Assembly (NCBI GenBank): GCA_963760125.1
Contig: CAVXBV010000014.1
Location: 124,001-188,000 of the forward strand
DNA from: RYN-111 sp963760125
GTDB taxonomy: Bacteria; Actinomycetota; Actinomycetes; Mycobacteriales; SCTD01
Direction: 5' to 3'
Length of the DNA stretch: 64,000 nucleotides
Below, piece by piece: positions 28,052-36,835 of the stretch; the stretch's first letter is position 1, and each line of letters opens with the position of its first letter. Below the pieces are notes generated by a model. That model did not search any database. It was not told the DNA's origin and saw nothing but the letters and a program-made list of their open reading frames with translations. The position numbers were made by a program, and so were the translations under genes.

Positions 28052-29062
28052 TTAGGGGTTGCAGACGCCGCAGGCCTGGTAGCCCTGGCGCGCCGCGGCG
28101 GCCTTGGTGAGCTCGAGGGAGTCCTCGGCGCCGCGGACGTAGCGGCAGTCCGCTGTGTGGTACTTGTCGCGGTCCGGGATGACGATGACCGACGGCTTGG
28201 ACGTCGCCGTGGCAGCGGCCTTCGCTGGCTTGACAGGAGCCTTCGCCGCGGGCGCAGCCTTTGCCACCTTGGCAGGAGCCTTCGCCGCGGGCGCAGCCTT
28301 TGCCGCCTTGGCAGGAGCCTTCGCCGCGGGCGCAGCCTTTGCCGCCTTGGCAGGAGCCTTCGCCGCGGGAGCCACCTTCGCCGCCTTGGCAGGAGCCTTG
28401 GCCGCGGGAGCAGCCTTCGCCGGAGCCTTGGCCGCGGGAGCAGCCTTGGCGGGAGCAGCCTTCGCCGCCGTGGCGGCCTTCGCAGGAGCCTTCGCCGCAG
28501 GGGCAGCCTTCGCTGCTGGGGCGCTCGCGGTGCGCGAGGTCACGGCGGCGGGGCGCGTCGTCTGGGCAGCGGTCTCGGCGGCCGGCTCCGCGGCGGGAGC
28601 GGGGGCCTCGGCAAGCGCCTCGTCGGGGCGGCAGACACCGCAGGCGGTGAAGCCCTCGGCGCGCGCCTTGCTCACGTCGACACCTGAGGCGTCCTTGCCG
28701 GCCAGATAACGGCACCCAGCAACGTGGTAGCGCGGACGACCCTCGACCACCAGCACCTCACCGGCCACGTCAGGCTCGGTGGCGGCGGGATCGCTCGAGT
28801 CCGCCACGGTGGCGGTCTGCGTCGACGAGGACGAGGACGAGGACGAGGTGCCCTTGCGCAGGATGACCCCCTCAGACTCCTCCTCGGCAGGCGCGACGGG
28901 GAGGTCCTCGCCCCGCTTCTCCAAGATCCCCTTGATGAGGAAGCCGAACGACGCGAGGCTCACGGCGATGGACGCGTAGACGAAGCCCAAGCTGCCGCCG
29001 ACGAGGCCGATGACGAGCAGGACGAGGGCGACGGCGACGAGCGCCGCGCTGATGACGATCAC
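28052..29062 (-). CDS. Membrane protein with two Ada-like zinc modules joined by a Lys-Ala-Pro linker
   Basis: A 336-residue protein. Two membrane helices lie at about residues 3-20 and 26-46. An acidic and Ser-rich stretch follows, then a first metal-type module (His113, Cys117, Cys141, Cys144). About 130 residues of AAKAPAKAAPAA repeats follow, then a second module at the C-terminus (His302, Cys306, Cys331, Cys334). Each module is H-x3-C-x(23-24)-C-x2-C in YHxxxCRY...GxxACGVC, like the small Ada-type zinc domain at the C-terminus of some secreted nucleases. I know of no characterised protein with this layout. GTG 29062 has GGAGG 9 nt before it. It follows divIVA on the opposite side of a 91-nt gap, same strand. 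Confidence 0.75.
   Translation of the reverse strand: MIVISAALVAVALVLLVIGLVGGSLGFVYASIAVSLASFGFLIKGILEKRGEDLPVAPAEEESEGVILRKGTSSSSSSSSTQTATVADSSDPAATEPDVAGEVLVVEGRPRYHVAGCRYLAGKDASGVDVSKARAEGFTACGVCRPDEALAEAPAPAAEPAAETAAQTTRPAAVTSRTASAPAAKAAPAAKAPAKAATAAKAAPAKAAPAAKAPAKAAPAAKAPAKAAKVAPAAKAPAKAAKAAPAAKAPAKAAKAAPAAKAPAKVAKAAPAAKAPVKPAKAAATATSKPSVIVIPDRDKYHTADCRYVRGAEDSLELTKAAAARQGYQACGVCNP
28215..28520. repeat. Lys-Ala-Pro coding tandem repeat
   Basis: Units of about 36 nt (plus-strand core TTGGCAGGAGCCTTCGCCGC) are repeated some six to eight times. They encode the basic linker between the two zinc modules on the minus strand. The encoded repeat is similar in composition to, but different in sequence from, that of the DksA-like gene. 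Confidence 0.85.
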
Positions 29063-29153
29063 AGGGAGGTTCCTCCGACAAGGGGTACGCGAGACAGCCT
29101 GGGCATCCTAGCCACGCCAGGTCCGGGCACGTCCGACACGGGCGATGGGCGGG

Positions 29154-30212
29154 TCAGCGCTCGGCAGGGGGTTCAGGTCCATCGTCGACCTGTTCCACCT
29201 GAACCGGCGGTGGGACGACCGTGAACGGGCCGATGGGTTCGGGTGCCGCTCCGAGGGGAGGAACGGCGCGCAGAGCGGGTGCGGGTGGCGGCGCTCCGGC
29301 CTCGCGGGGCGGAGCCGGCTCGGCCGGTGCTGGCGCGGGAGCAGGGGCCGGGGCCACCGCGGGGGCGGGTGAGACCTGGCTGGGGTCGCTCTGCCCTGGG
29401 GGGGCCTGCGCCGGCGCGAGGGCGGGCGGTGCGGGGGGCGGCGCAGCCACCGGAGGGGTGGGGGTCACCTGCTCGCTGTCGGCCCCGGGAGCGGCCTTGG
29501 CCAGCGTGGGGCGGGCGTACGGCGACGGCTGGTCGGCCGCACTGGACGATGACGCGGCCCCCTGCGGCCTGTCCGGCGCCTGAGCAGGAGCAGAGGGAGC
29601 CGGGGACGGGGACGCGTCCGTGGCCGGGGGCGATCCCGCGACGTGGCCGACGGCAGCAGTGCGCGCCGCGGCGGGCACCCCACGACCGGCGTCCTCGCCA
29701 CCACCGGAACGGCTGTCGAGGTCCTTGAGCTGCCCCTCGAGGTACGCCTTCAGGCGCAGCCGGTACTCCCGCTCAAACGCGCGCAGGTCCTCGATGCGGG
29801 CCTCGAGCTCGGTCCGCGTGGCGTCGAGCTCGCTGAGGGCGTTGGCCGTCCTGGCGTCGACCTCGCGATCGACCTGCACCGCCCGCTCGCGGGCGTTCTG
29901 GAGCAGCGTGTCAGCCTCGGCACGGGCCTCGGCGATCGCCTGGTCGGCGGTCCGCTGGGCCATGAGCAGCGTGCGCAGCGCCGCCTCCTGGCTCTCCTGC
30001 GCGACGGGGGCAGGCGGCGTCGCGGCGGGCGGCGGGGGCGTGGGGGCCGCTGGCGTCGCGCCGGCGGCGGCCGTGAGCCGCGCCCGGTCGGTCAGGAGGC
30101 TGGCCAGTTCGGCCTCGACCTCGTCGAGGAAGGTGTCGACCTCTTCGACGTCGTAGCCGCGCAGCGCCTTGCCGAACTGCTTGTTGGCGACATCCGCAGG
30201 AGTCAGGGGCAC
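29154..30212 (-). CDS. divIVA: DivIVA/Wag31-like polar growth protein
   Basis: A 352-residue cytoplasmic protein. The N-terminal ~55 residues are the DivIVA lipid-binding domain (LTPADVANKQFGKALRGYDVEEVDTFLDEVE). A Pro/Ala linker follows, then a coiled coil at about residues 82-160 (AALRTLLMAQRTADQAIAEARAEADTLL), and then a long Pro/Ala-rich C-terminus. Wag31/DivIVA binds curved membrane at poles and septa and recruits wall synthesis in actinobacteria. It is the last conserved gene of the distal division set, after yggT and sepF. Location and domain order fit; the C-terminal tail is longer than in Mycobacterium. Confidence 0.9.
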   Translation of the reverse strand: MPLTPADVANKQFGKALRGYDVEEVDTFLDEVEAELASLLTDRARLTAAAGATPAAPTPPPPAATPPAPVAQESQEAALRTLLMAQRTADQAIAEARAEADTLLQNARERAVQVDREVDARTANALSELDATRTELEARIEDLRAFEREYRLRLKAYLEGQLKDLDSRSGGGEDAGRGVPAAARTAAVGHVAGSPPATDASPSPAPSAPAQAPDRPQGAASSSSAADQPSPYARPTLAKAAPGADSEQVTPTPPVAAPPPAPPALAPAQAPPGQSDPSQVSPAPAVAPAPAPAPAPAEPAPPREAGAPPPAPALRAVPPLGAAPEPIGPFTVVPPPVQVEQVDDGPEPPAER

Positions 30213-30291
30213 GGGGTCACTTCCGGGTCGAGGAGGAGATCTGCGTGAACAGTCGAGGGCAACGCCGTCGGGACGCGCGGCGGGGAGCAGC

Positions 30292-30576
30292 TCACAGCTG
30301 ACTGGCCACGTTGCGAAGGATGAGCACCACGGTAAACAGCACGAAGAAGCCGAGGTCCAAGCTGACGCTGCCGATGCGCAACGGCGGTAGGACCCGACGC
30401 AGCGCCTTGAGCGGGGGGTCGGTGACGGTGTAGCAGAGCTCCAGGGCGATCGCGACCGGGCCCGCGGGTCGGTAGCTGCGGGCGAACATGAAGACGTACT
30501 CCATGACCAGCCGGAAGATCAGCAGCAGCAGGAACACCAGCAGGATCAGGGACAGGGTGCTACCGACAGGGGTCAC
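30292..30576 (-). CDS. yggT: YggT family membrane protein
   Basis: A 94-residue protein with two hydrophobic helices (about residues 6-26 and 73-92). The conserved loop between them is RPAGPVAIALELCYTVTDPPLKALRRVLPP, typical of the YggT family. Such genes follow sepF and precede divIVA in most actinobacteria. Proposed roles are in cell division or osmotic protection, not settled. The stop lies 79 nt before divIVA. Confidence 0.9.
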   Translation of the reverse strand: MTPVGSTLSLILLVFLLLLIFRLVMEYVFMFARSYRPAGPVAIALELCYTVTDPPLKALRRVLPPLRIGSVSLDLGFFVLFTVVLILRNVASQL

Positions 30577-30604
30577 GCGCGGGCTCCAGGGCAGGCAGGC
30601 AGCA

Positions 30605-31141
30605 TCACGACTGGTTGAAGAAGCCGCCCTCGGCGATGCGGGCCTTGTCCTCCGCGGTCACCTCGACGTGCTCGGGAGACAGCAGGAAGACCTTGTTCGT
30701 GACGCGTTCGATGCGTCCGTGGAGGCCGAAGATCAGACCGGCGGCGAAGTCGACGAGGCGCTTGGCGTCGGCATCGTCCATCTCCGTGAGGTTCATGATG
30801 ACCGGGGTGCCGTCGCGGAAGTGCTCGCCGATCGCCCGGGCGTCGTTGTAGCTCTGCGGGTGCAGCGTGGTGATGCGGTAGGCGTCGTCGTGCGCGGGGA
30901 CAGCCTGCGGCCGAGGGGGGGTGTCGACGGCGACGGCACCGCGCGCCGGCGCCTCGAAGGAGCGCCGCAGGGCTGCCGTGGGCGCTGCTGCCGCCGGCTG
31001 GTAGCGACGCACGGTCGGCTCGTCGTACGCCTCGTCCTGCTCGTGGTCGTCGTACGCGTCGTAGTGGTCGCGCTCGTCGTCCTCGACCAGGCCGAGGTAG
31101 AGGCCCATCTTGCGCATCACACCCGGCATGCGGAGCTCCAC
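30605..31141 (-). CDS. sepF: Cell division protein SepF
   Basis: A 178-residue protein. It has an N-terminal membrane-binding amphipathic helix (PGVMRKMGLYLGLVEDDE), a flexible acidic/Pro linker, and the C-terminal SepF core with ARAIGEHFRDGTPVIMNLTEM and RLVDFAAGLIFGLHGRIERVTNKVFLLSP. SepF anchors FtsZ to the membrane in bacteria that lack FtsA, as here. It lies between yggS and yggT, the standard actinobacterial order. Confidence 0.93.
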   Translation of the reverse strand: MELRMPGVMRKMGLYLGLVEDDERDHYDAYDDHEQDEAYDEPTVRRYQPAAAAPTAALRRSFEAPARGAVAVDTPPRPQAVPAHDDAYRITTLHPQSYNDARAIGEHFRDGTPVIMNLTEMDDADAKRLVDFAAGLIFGLHGRIERVTNKVFLLSPEHVEVTAEDKARIAEGGFFNQS

Positions 31142-31180
31142 TCGTCGGTCGGGGAAGGAAGAAGACGTACGCGCAGGAGC

Positions 31181-31888
31181 CTACCGGAGCGGAACCGGTC
31201 GACGGCCCAGCAACGCCGAGCCGACACGCACGTGCGTCGCACCGGCCGCAACGGCCTGCTCGAGGTCCCCGCTCATCCCGGCGCTGATCGCCGTCGCCTG
31301 CGGGTACGCCTCCCTGACCTGGGCAGCCACCCGAGCCAGGAGGGCGAAGGCCGCGGCAGGGTCCGCCTCGCGAGGAGCTACCGCCATGACGCCGCCCAAC
31401 CGCAGCCCCTCAGCCCGCTCGATGCCCTCGGCGAGGGCGTCGACGTCGGCCGGTCGCGCGCCGCCGCGCGTCGGGTCCCCGTCGAGACTCACCTGTACCA
31501 GCGCCTCGACGACGCGCTCGGCCCGACGGGCCGCTGCGGCCAGGGCATCGACCAGGGCTGGGCGGTCGACCGAGTGCACGACGTCGGCGTACGACGCGAC
31601 GCTCCGTGCCTTGTTCGTCTGGAGGGCCCCGACGAAGTGCCAGGTCACCCCGGTGATCGTCGCCGCCTTCTGCTTCGCCTCCTGGTCGCGGTTCTCGGCG
31701 AGGTCGTGGACGCCGAGGTCCCGCAGCAGGGCGGCGTCGGCGACAGGGAAGGTCTTGGTGACGGCGACGAGGACGACCTCCCCGGCGTCTCGGCTCACCG
31801 CGGCGCAGGCCAGAGCGATGCGCGTGCGCACCTGCGCCAGGGCTCGCTCCAGCTCGTCCCGTCGCGACGGAGCGGGAGAGGCCGTCAC
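31181..31888 (-). CDS. yggS: PLP homeostasis protein (YggS/PLPBP)
   Basis: A 235-residue single-domain alanine-racemase-like barrel. The PLP Lys lies in VLVAVTKTFP (about residue 45). Other family marks are NRDQEAKQK, WHFVGALQTNKAR, and SAGMSGDLEQAV near the C-terminus. It binds PLP without racemase activity and controls PLP and amino acid balance. The GTG at 31888 overlaps the pgeF stop (GTGA); the longer upstream frame is only the pgeF shadow. Confidence 0.92.
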   Translation of the reverse strand: MTASPAPSRRDELERALAQVRTRIALACAAVSRDAGEVVLVAVTKTFPVADAALLRDLGVHDLAENRDQEAKQKAATITGVTWHFVGALQTNKARSVASYADVVHSVDRPALVDALAAAARRAERVVEALVQVSLDGDPTRGGARPADVDALAEGIERAEGLRLGGVMAVAPREADPAAAFALLARVAAQVREAYPQATAISAGMSGDLEQAVAAGATHVRVGSALLGRRPVPLR

Positions 31889-32604
31889 AACCACACGACG
31901 CCCCCGTGCCGGCCCGTGCGGCCGTCGCGCCGGTAGGAGAAGAAGCGGTCCGGCTGCTCGACCGTGCACCGGCCGACGCTGGTGGCCTTGACGCCCAGCC
32001 GGGCGAGCTGGCCGAGCGCGCCGGCGGCCAGATCGACCCCCGTGGTGCCCTGACGCGTTGTGCACCTGCTGCCGGGTGCGGCCTTCTCAACCTCTCCCGC
32101 GAGGGACGCCGGGACCTCGTAGCAACGGCCGCAGATGCCAGGTCCGAGCACCGCGACGATGCCCTCCGCGCCGTGCTCGCGCATCAGTCCGACGACGGCC
32201 TCGAGCACGCCCGCCGCCAGTCCCGACCGGCCGACGTGCGCCGCACCGACCACACCGTCCGCGGCGAGCAGCACGGGCAGGCAGTCAGCGCCCATCATGA
32301 CCAAGCCGATGCCCGGGATCGTGGTGACCAGTCCGTCGGTGTCGTCCAGCCCGCGGGTGGTCTTGCTGCTCAACCCCGCGACGTACCGAACGCCCTTGCC
32401 GTGGACCTGCTTGCCGAACGCCAGCCCGTCCACACCCAGGGCCTCGGACAGCCGGGTGCGGTTGGCCTGCACGCGGGAGAAGGCGTCATCGACGTGCACC
32501 GCGAGGTTGAGGCTGTCCCAGGGCGGCAGGCTGCCGCCGCCCGTGCGCGTGGTGAAGACGCCGTGGGCGGGAGCGGGCAGACCCGCGTCGAGCAGGTCGA
32601 GCAC
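31885..32604 (-). CDS. pgeF: Peptidoglycan editing factor PgeF (laccase-domain)
   Basis: A 239-residue cytoplasmic enzyme of the YfiH/laccase-domain family. Zinc and active-site residues are visible in FGKQVHGKGV, GADCLPVLL, and AAHVGRSGL (His-Cys-His). PgeF removes non-Ala residues such as Ser from the first stem position of UDP-MurNAc peptides, preventing faulty precursors. It starts 3 nt after the ftsZ stop and is coupled to yggS, the usual actinobacterial neighbours. Confidence 0.9.
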   Translation of the reverse strand: MLDLLDAGLPAPAHGVFTTRTGGGSLPPWDSLNLAVHVDDAFSRVQANRTRLSEALGVDGLAFGKQVHGKGVRYVAGLSSKTTRGLDDTDGLVTTIPGIGLVMMGADCLPVLLAADGVVGAAHVGRSGLAAGVLEAVVGLMREHGAEGIVAVLGPGICGRCYEVPASLAGEVEKAAPGSRCTTRQGTTGVDLAAGALGQLARLGVKATSVGRCTVEQPDRFFSYRRDGRTGRHGGVVWL

Positions 32605-32607
32605 GGT

Positions 32608-33759
32608 CTACTTGAGAAAGTCGGGGACGTCGAGGTCCTCGAACACCACGGGCTGGCGCGTCCGGGTGGGGACCCGAGGCGTTGTCGGGGTGTACGTCGG
32701 CTCCGCCTGTCGGGCGGGCGGCTGGTAGGCCTGCTCCGGCTCAGCGGCAGGCGCGGCCGGCGCGGCGATCGGCGCCGGCTCGCGTCGCGGCTCGACCTTG
32801 CGGTACGCGGGCGCGCCGCCGTCGAAGCCGGCGGCGATCACCGTCACGCGCACCTCGTCACCCAGGGCGTCGTCGATGACGGCGCCGAAGATGATGTTGG
32901 CGTCGGGGTGGGCGGCGTCCGCCACGAGTTGCGCGGCCTCGTTGATCTCGAACAGGCCGAGGTCACTGCCGCCGGAGATGGACAGCAGGACGCCGTGGGC
33001 GCCGTCCATGCTGGCCTCGAGCAGCGGGCTGGCGATCGCCATCTCTGCTGCGACGACCGAGCGGTCCTCGCCACGCGCCGAGCCGATCCCCATCAGGGCC
33101 GAGCCGGCGCCGCTCATCACCGACTTCACGTCCGCGAAGTCGAGGTTGATGAGGCCGGGGGTGGTGATGAGGTCGGTGATGCCCTGCACGCCCGAGAGCA
33201 GCACCTGGTCGGCGCTCTTGAACGCATCCATGACGCTGACCTGCTTGTCGCTGATCGACAGCAGGCGGTCGTTGGGGATGACGATGAGGGTGTCGACGTC
33301 GGCGCGGAGGGCTTCGATGCCCTCTTCCGCCTGGCCGGCACGACGCCGACCTTCGAAGGAGAAGGGCCGGGTGACCACACCGATCGTCAGGGCACCCAGT
33401 GAGCGCGCGACGGCGGCGACGACCGGGGCACCGCCGGTGCCCGTGCCGCCACCCTCGCCCGCGGTGACGAAGACCATGTCGGCCCCCTTGAGGACCTCCT
33501 CGATCTCGTCGCGGTGGTCCTCGGCGGCCTGGCGGCCGACGTCGGGGGCCGCGCCGGCGCCCAGCCCGCGGGTGAGCTCGCGGCCGATGTCGAGCTTGAC
33601 GTCCGCGTCGCTCATGAGGAGCGCCTGCGCGTCGGTGTTGATGGCGATGAACTCGACGCCCTTGAGGCCCACCTCGATCATCCGGTTGACGGCGTTGACG
33701 CCGCCACCGCCGATGCCGACCACCTTGATGACGGCGAGGTAGTTCTGAGGTGCAGCCAC
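32608..33759 (-). CDS. ftsZ: Cell division GTPase FtsZ
   Basis: A 383-residue tubulin-like GTPase that forms the division ring. The N-terminus opens NYLAVIKVVGIGGGG, and the tubulin signature GGGTGTGGAPV is near residue 107. The T7-loop aspartate region is NLDFADVKSVM. The C-terminal tail is a variable Pro/Ala-rich linker ending in a conserved peptide VFEDLDVPDFLK, which binds SepF and others. It normally follows ftsQ directly; here 3.58 kb of other genes separate them. It probably has its own promoter in the 214-nt upstream gap. Confidence 0.97.
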   Translation of the reverse strand: MAAPQNYLAVIKVVGIGGGGVNAVNRMIEVGLKGVEFIAINTDAQALLMSDADVKLDIGRELTRGLGAGAAPDVGRQAAEDHRDEIEEVLKGADMVFVTAGEGGGTGTGGAPVVAAVARSLGALTIGVVTRPFSFEGRRRAGQAEEGIEALRADVDTLIVIPNDRLLSISDKQVSVMDAFKSADQVLLSGVQGITDLITTPGLINLDFADVKSVMSGAGSALMGIGSARGEDRSVVAAEMAIASPLLEASMDGAHGVLLSISGGSDLGLFEINEAAQLVADAAHPDANIIFGAVIDDALGDEVRVTVIAAGFDGGAPAYRKVEPRREPAPIAAPAAPAAEPEQAYQPPARQAEPTYTPTTPRVPTRTRQPVVFEDLDVPDFLK

Positions 33760-33905
33760 GTTGTTCGGAGCCCTTCGATGCGGAAGTCGTGCCGGAGTGC
33801 GTGCGGGAAGTCGCGTGCAGGAGGTCGTGCGGCTGGGTCGGAGCGGGCGCGGGATCTGTTCGTGCCGCGGGGAAGGCGGCGCGCACGTGAGCCAACTCTC
33901 AGCCT

Positions 33906-33931
33906 CAGGTAGACCGTTAACGTTATGTCAA
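33906..33931 (-). promoter_or_regulatory. Candidate promoter region of ftsZ
   Basis: On the minus strand a perfect TTGACA is at 33931-33926, about 165 nt before ftsZ. TACCTG at 33911-33906 is a weak -10 with a short spacer (14 bp). The palindrome TAACGTTA overlaps. The -35 match is striking but the -10 is not, so this is only a candidate. Confidence 0.3.
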
Positions 33932-33973
33932 CCTGTGGTGCGGCCAGAGGTTAGGGCTGCTCCCCCGTGATGG

Positions 33974-34999
33974 TCAACTTTCCGCGTCGTGTCCTGCGCC
34001 ACCCGCATCCGTCCCGGGGCCCCGCCGCGGTCGTCGGCGCTCACCCCGGTGCTGGCGCTTGTCGACGTACATCGCCTGGTCGGCCTCGCCCAGCAACCGG
34101 GTCAGCGGCTGCTCCCCCCGGTTGGAGAAGGCCACGCCGATGCTGACCCCGACCTGGAGTCCGAGGGTGCCGATCGGGCGTCCCACCACGTCGTGGAGGC
34201 GCTCCACCAGCAGGTCCACCGTGGCCTGGTCCGCGCCCTCCACCAGCACCACGAACTCGTCCCCGCCCAAGCGGGCCACCGTGTCGCTCGGACGCACCGC
34301 ACCGGCGATGCGGCGGGCGACCGCGCGCAGCACCTGGTCCCCCGTCGCGTGACCGTGCTCGTCGTTGACGTGCTTGAAGCCGTCGAGGTCCAGGAACAGC
34401 ACGGCGGTGCTGTTCCCGGTGCGGACGTCCTTGGCCAACACGGCGCGCAGCCGCTCCTCCAGCAGGGTCCGGTTCGCCAGTCCGGTCAACGGGTCCCGGA
34501 CCGCGGCCTCGGTGAGGGACGCGGTGAGGGCTCGCAGGTCGTTCTCGATCTGCCGACGTTCGGTGATGTCCTGCGCGCTCAGGGCCAGCCACGCCGGGCG
34601 ACCGTCGCTGCCCGGGACGGCGGTGACGCCGTGCAGCACCCACAACGCCTCGCCGTACGGCGTCAAGGTGCGCTCCTCGACCTGCACCGCGGGGTGCCGG
34701 CCCTGCACGACGACGTCGAGCCGGTCATGAGCGGCGGCCTGGTCCTCGGGGTGCAGCACCTCGGCGACGCGCTGGCCGATGAGGTCCTCGGGAGCCCGGC
34801 CCAGCAGGTCGGCGTAGGCACGGTTCACCCGCACGAAGCGGCCGGACAGGTCGGCGAGCGCGAGACCCACCCTGGCCTGCTCGAAGAAGGTCTCGAAGAC
34901 GTCGGGGCCGGCCGAGAGCACCTCGATCGTGCGCCGGGCCCGCTGAGCCCGGTCGAGGCTCAGCTCGGGCCCGGACGTCCTCGGGTTCGGGAGCTGCAT
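33974..34999 (-). CDS. PAS-GGDEF diguanylate cyclase
   Basis: A 341-residue cytoplasmic protein. A PAS domain occupies about residues 30-150 (EQARVGLALADLSGRFVRVNRAYADLLGR, then LSAQDITERR), joined by a helix to a GGDEF domain. The domain has DPLTGLANR, DLDGFKHVND, and an intact GGDEF with RPSD five residues before it, the inhibitory I-site. It should make cyclic di-GMP and be inhibited by it. The signal read by the PAS domain is unknown. ATG 34999 starts the protein. It sits between ftsZ and the divergent M20 peptidase. An HD-GYP gene, the opposing activity, is at 8.7-10.7 kb. Confidence 0.92.
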   Translation of the reverse strand: MQLPNPRTSGPELSLDRAQRARRTIEVLSAGPDVFETFFEQARVGLALADLSGRFVRVNRAYADLLGRAPEDLIGQRVAEVLHPEDQAAAHDRLDVVVQGRHPAVQVEERTLTPYGEALWVLHGVTAVPGSDGRPAWLALSAQDITERRQIENDLRALTASLTEAAVRDPLTGLANRTLLEERLRAVLAKDVRTGNSTAVLFLDLDGFKHVNDEHGHATGDQVLRAVARRIAGAVRPSDTVARLGGDEFVVLVEGADQATVDLLVERLHDVVGRPIGTLGLQVGVSIGVAFSNRGEQPLTRLLGEADQAMYVDKRQHRGERRRPRRGPGTDAGGAGHDAES

Positions 35000-35057
35000 G
35001 CCTCTCCCCTGCCCTCTCTCGCCCTGGCGACACGGATCGGACACACTCCGTGAGGTG

Positions 35058-36347
35058 ATGTCTCCCTCCCCGATGTCCCCCACGCCCAACGGTGCGGTGC
35101 GCGCTGCCCTCGATCTCGTGCGTCCGGAACGGGTCGTCGAGGTCCTGCAGGCTCTCGTCGCCGTACCCTCCCTGACCGGGTCGGCCGCGGAGAGCGAGCT
35201 GCAGGCCGGCCTCGCGCAACGGCTGGACGGGATGGGCCTTGACACCGATCACTGGTCCATCGACCTCGACCTGATCTCGAGGGTTGGCGGGTGCCCAGGG
35301 TGGGAGGCGCCTCGCGAGGAGGCCTACGGCGTCGTGGGCACCTGGCACGGGCTGGACCCGGCCGCGCCCAGCGTCATCCTCAACAGCCACGTCGACGTCG
35401 TCCCGCTCGGGGACGAGCAGGCCTGGACCACCGACCCGTGGGGGGGCGCAGTGCAGGACGGCCGCGTGTGGGGTCGCGGAGCCTGCGACATGAAGGCCGG
35501 ACTCGCCTGCCAGCTCGTCGCGCTCGAGGTGCTGCGGACTGCCGGCGTCGCCCTGCGCGGCAGCGTCGCGCTGCACTGCGTCGTCGGCGAGGAGGACGGG
35601 GGGCTGGGGACCTTCGCCACGCTGGACCGCGGTCATCACGGCACCGCCGCGCTCATCAGTGAGCCCACCTCACTGGCCCTCGTGCCGGCCGCCGCCGGGG
35701 CGCTGACCTTCCGCCTGGAGGTGCCCGGTCGCTCGACGCACGGCAGCATGCGCACCGATGGCGTGGACGCGGTCGAGAAGTACCTGCTCGTGCACCGGGC
35801 CCTGCGCGCTCTGGAGGCGGAGCGCAACCAGGACCCCCACCCACTGATGCGGCACTCTCCCCTTCCCTACCCCCTGTCGGTCGGCACGGTGCGCGCCGGT
35901 GACTGGGCGAGCAGCGTCCCGGACCTGCTCGTCGCCGAGGGCAGGTACGGCGTCGCCCTCGGCGAGGACGTCGTGCAGGCGCGCTCGGTCCTCGAGCAGC
36001 GGCTGGCTGACGTGAGCGCGTCAGACCCGTGGCTCGTCGACAACCCGGTCCGGCTCACCTGGTACGGCGGCCAGTTCGCTCCCGGCGCCCTTGCCGACGG
36101 TGATCCCCTGCTGGACCGGGCCCAGGCGGCCCACACGGCGGTGGCCGGCAGCGCCGCGCCGGTGCACGGAGCGCCGTACGGCTCGGACCTGCGGTTGTAC
36201 ACGGCCGCGGGGATCCCCACGTTGCACTACGGGCCGGGCGACATCCGGGTGGCGCACGCCCCTGATGAGCACGTGGCGATCAGCGAGCTGGTGACGGCGA
36301 CTCAGACCCTCGTCCTGCTCGTCGCCGACCTGACCGGCTCGGCCTGA
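35058..36347 (+). CDS. M20-family metallopeptidase (ArgE/DapE type)
   Basis: A 429-residue di-zinc hydrolase. Metal and catalytic motifs are NSHVDVVP (first zinc His and Asp), GRGACDMKAGLA (bridging Asp), VVGEEDGG (catalytic Glu and zinc Glu), and SEPTSLALVPAA, followed by the dimerisation domain and a late His in LHYGPGDIRVAHAPDEHV. The family includes acetylornithine deacetylase and succinyl-DAP desuccinylase; the substrate cannot be set from sequence. DapE would supply DAP for the wall built by the dcw genes around it, but the position could be coincidental. ATG 35058 is chosen; an ATG five codons on is possible. It is divergent from the GGDEF gene. Confidence 0.85.
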   Translation: MSPSPMSPTPNGAVRAALDLVRPERVVEVLQALVAVPSLTGSAAESELQAGLAQRLDGMGLDTDHWSIDLDLISRVGGCPGWEAPREEAYGVVGTWHGLDPAAPSVILNSHVDVVPLGDEQAWTTDPWGGAVQDGRVWGRGACDMKAGLACQLVALEVLRTAGVALRGSVALHCVVGEEDGGLGTFATLDRGHHGTAALISEPTSLALVPAAAGALTFRLEVPGRSTHGSMRTDGVDAVEKYLLVHRALRALEAERNQDPHPLMRHSPLPYPLSVGTVRAGDWASSVPDLLVAEGRYGVALGEDVVQARSVLEQRLADVSASDPWLVDNPVRLTWYGGQFAPGALADGDPLLDRAQAAHTAVAGSAAPVHGAPYGSDLRLYTAAGIPTLHYGPGDIRVAHAPDEHVAISELVTATQTLVLLVADLTGSA

Positions 36348-36626
36348 TCAGCGCTCGATGGGGTCGGTGTTGCCCGGCCAGGTGCCGGTGGCGCGGGCGT
36401 AGCCGGTGGCGCCGGCCCGGTCGACCAAGGCCTTCACCGTCCCGTAGACGGCGCCGTGGAGGGCGGCTGCGGTGAGGACCTCGGCCCAGCTTCGCTGCTG
36501 GTCCTTGGGACTGGGTGTGTCGGTCTGCCCGGCCGCTTTCTGCCACACGAGCAGGAACACCTTGCCCGCGAGCACACCGCCGAGGACGCTGAACACCAGG
36601 CCGAACGGCTTGTAGAGCAGCGTCAT
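36348..36626 (-). CDS. DUF4235 membrane protein
   Basis: A 92-residue protein with an N-terminal hydrophobic helix (LYKPFGLVFSVLGGVLAGKVFLLVW) and a second weaker one (VLTAAALHGAVYGTVKALVDRAG), the DUF4235 pattern. No function is known. The start overlaps the DUF3618 stop by 4 nt. Its stop lies directly next to the end of the convergent M20 gene. Confidence 0.85.
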   Translation of the reverse strand: MTLLYKPFGLVFSVLGGVLAGKVFLLVWQKAAGQTDTPSPKDQQRSWAEVLTAAALHGAVYGTVKALVDRAGATGYARATGTWPGNTDPIER

Positions 36627-36835
36627 CGGCGGAACCTGCGCACGCTCACGACGATCAGCGCGAGGCCGGCGGCCCCCGCGCCGACCTTGAGCAGCAACGG
36701 CCTGAGCTCCTGCGCCTTGGCTGACGCCCGCGACTTCACGTCGAGCTTCGCGGCGAGCAGCTCTACGGTCTGCGCCAGCTCGGCCCGGTGCGTGGTGATC
36801 TGGGCGCGCAACACGTCGGCGCTCTGCTCGCTCAT
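36623..36835 (-). CDS. DUF3618 protein
   Basis: A 70-residue protein with the DUF3618 pattern: an N-terminal helix LRAQITTHRAELAQTVELLAAKLD, a basic linker, and one C-terminal membrane helix (VGAGAAGLALIVVSVRRF). These occur together with holin-X and DUF4235 genes in actinobacteria, where they are often linked to envelope stress. Both its ends overlap neighbours by 4 nt. Confidence 0.85.
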   Translation of the reverse strand: MSEQSADVLRAQITTHRAELAQTVELLAAKLDVKSRASAKAQELRPLLLKVGAGAAGLALIVVSVRRFRR

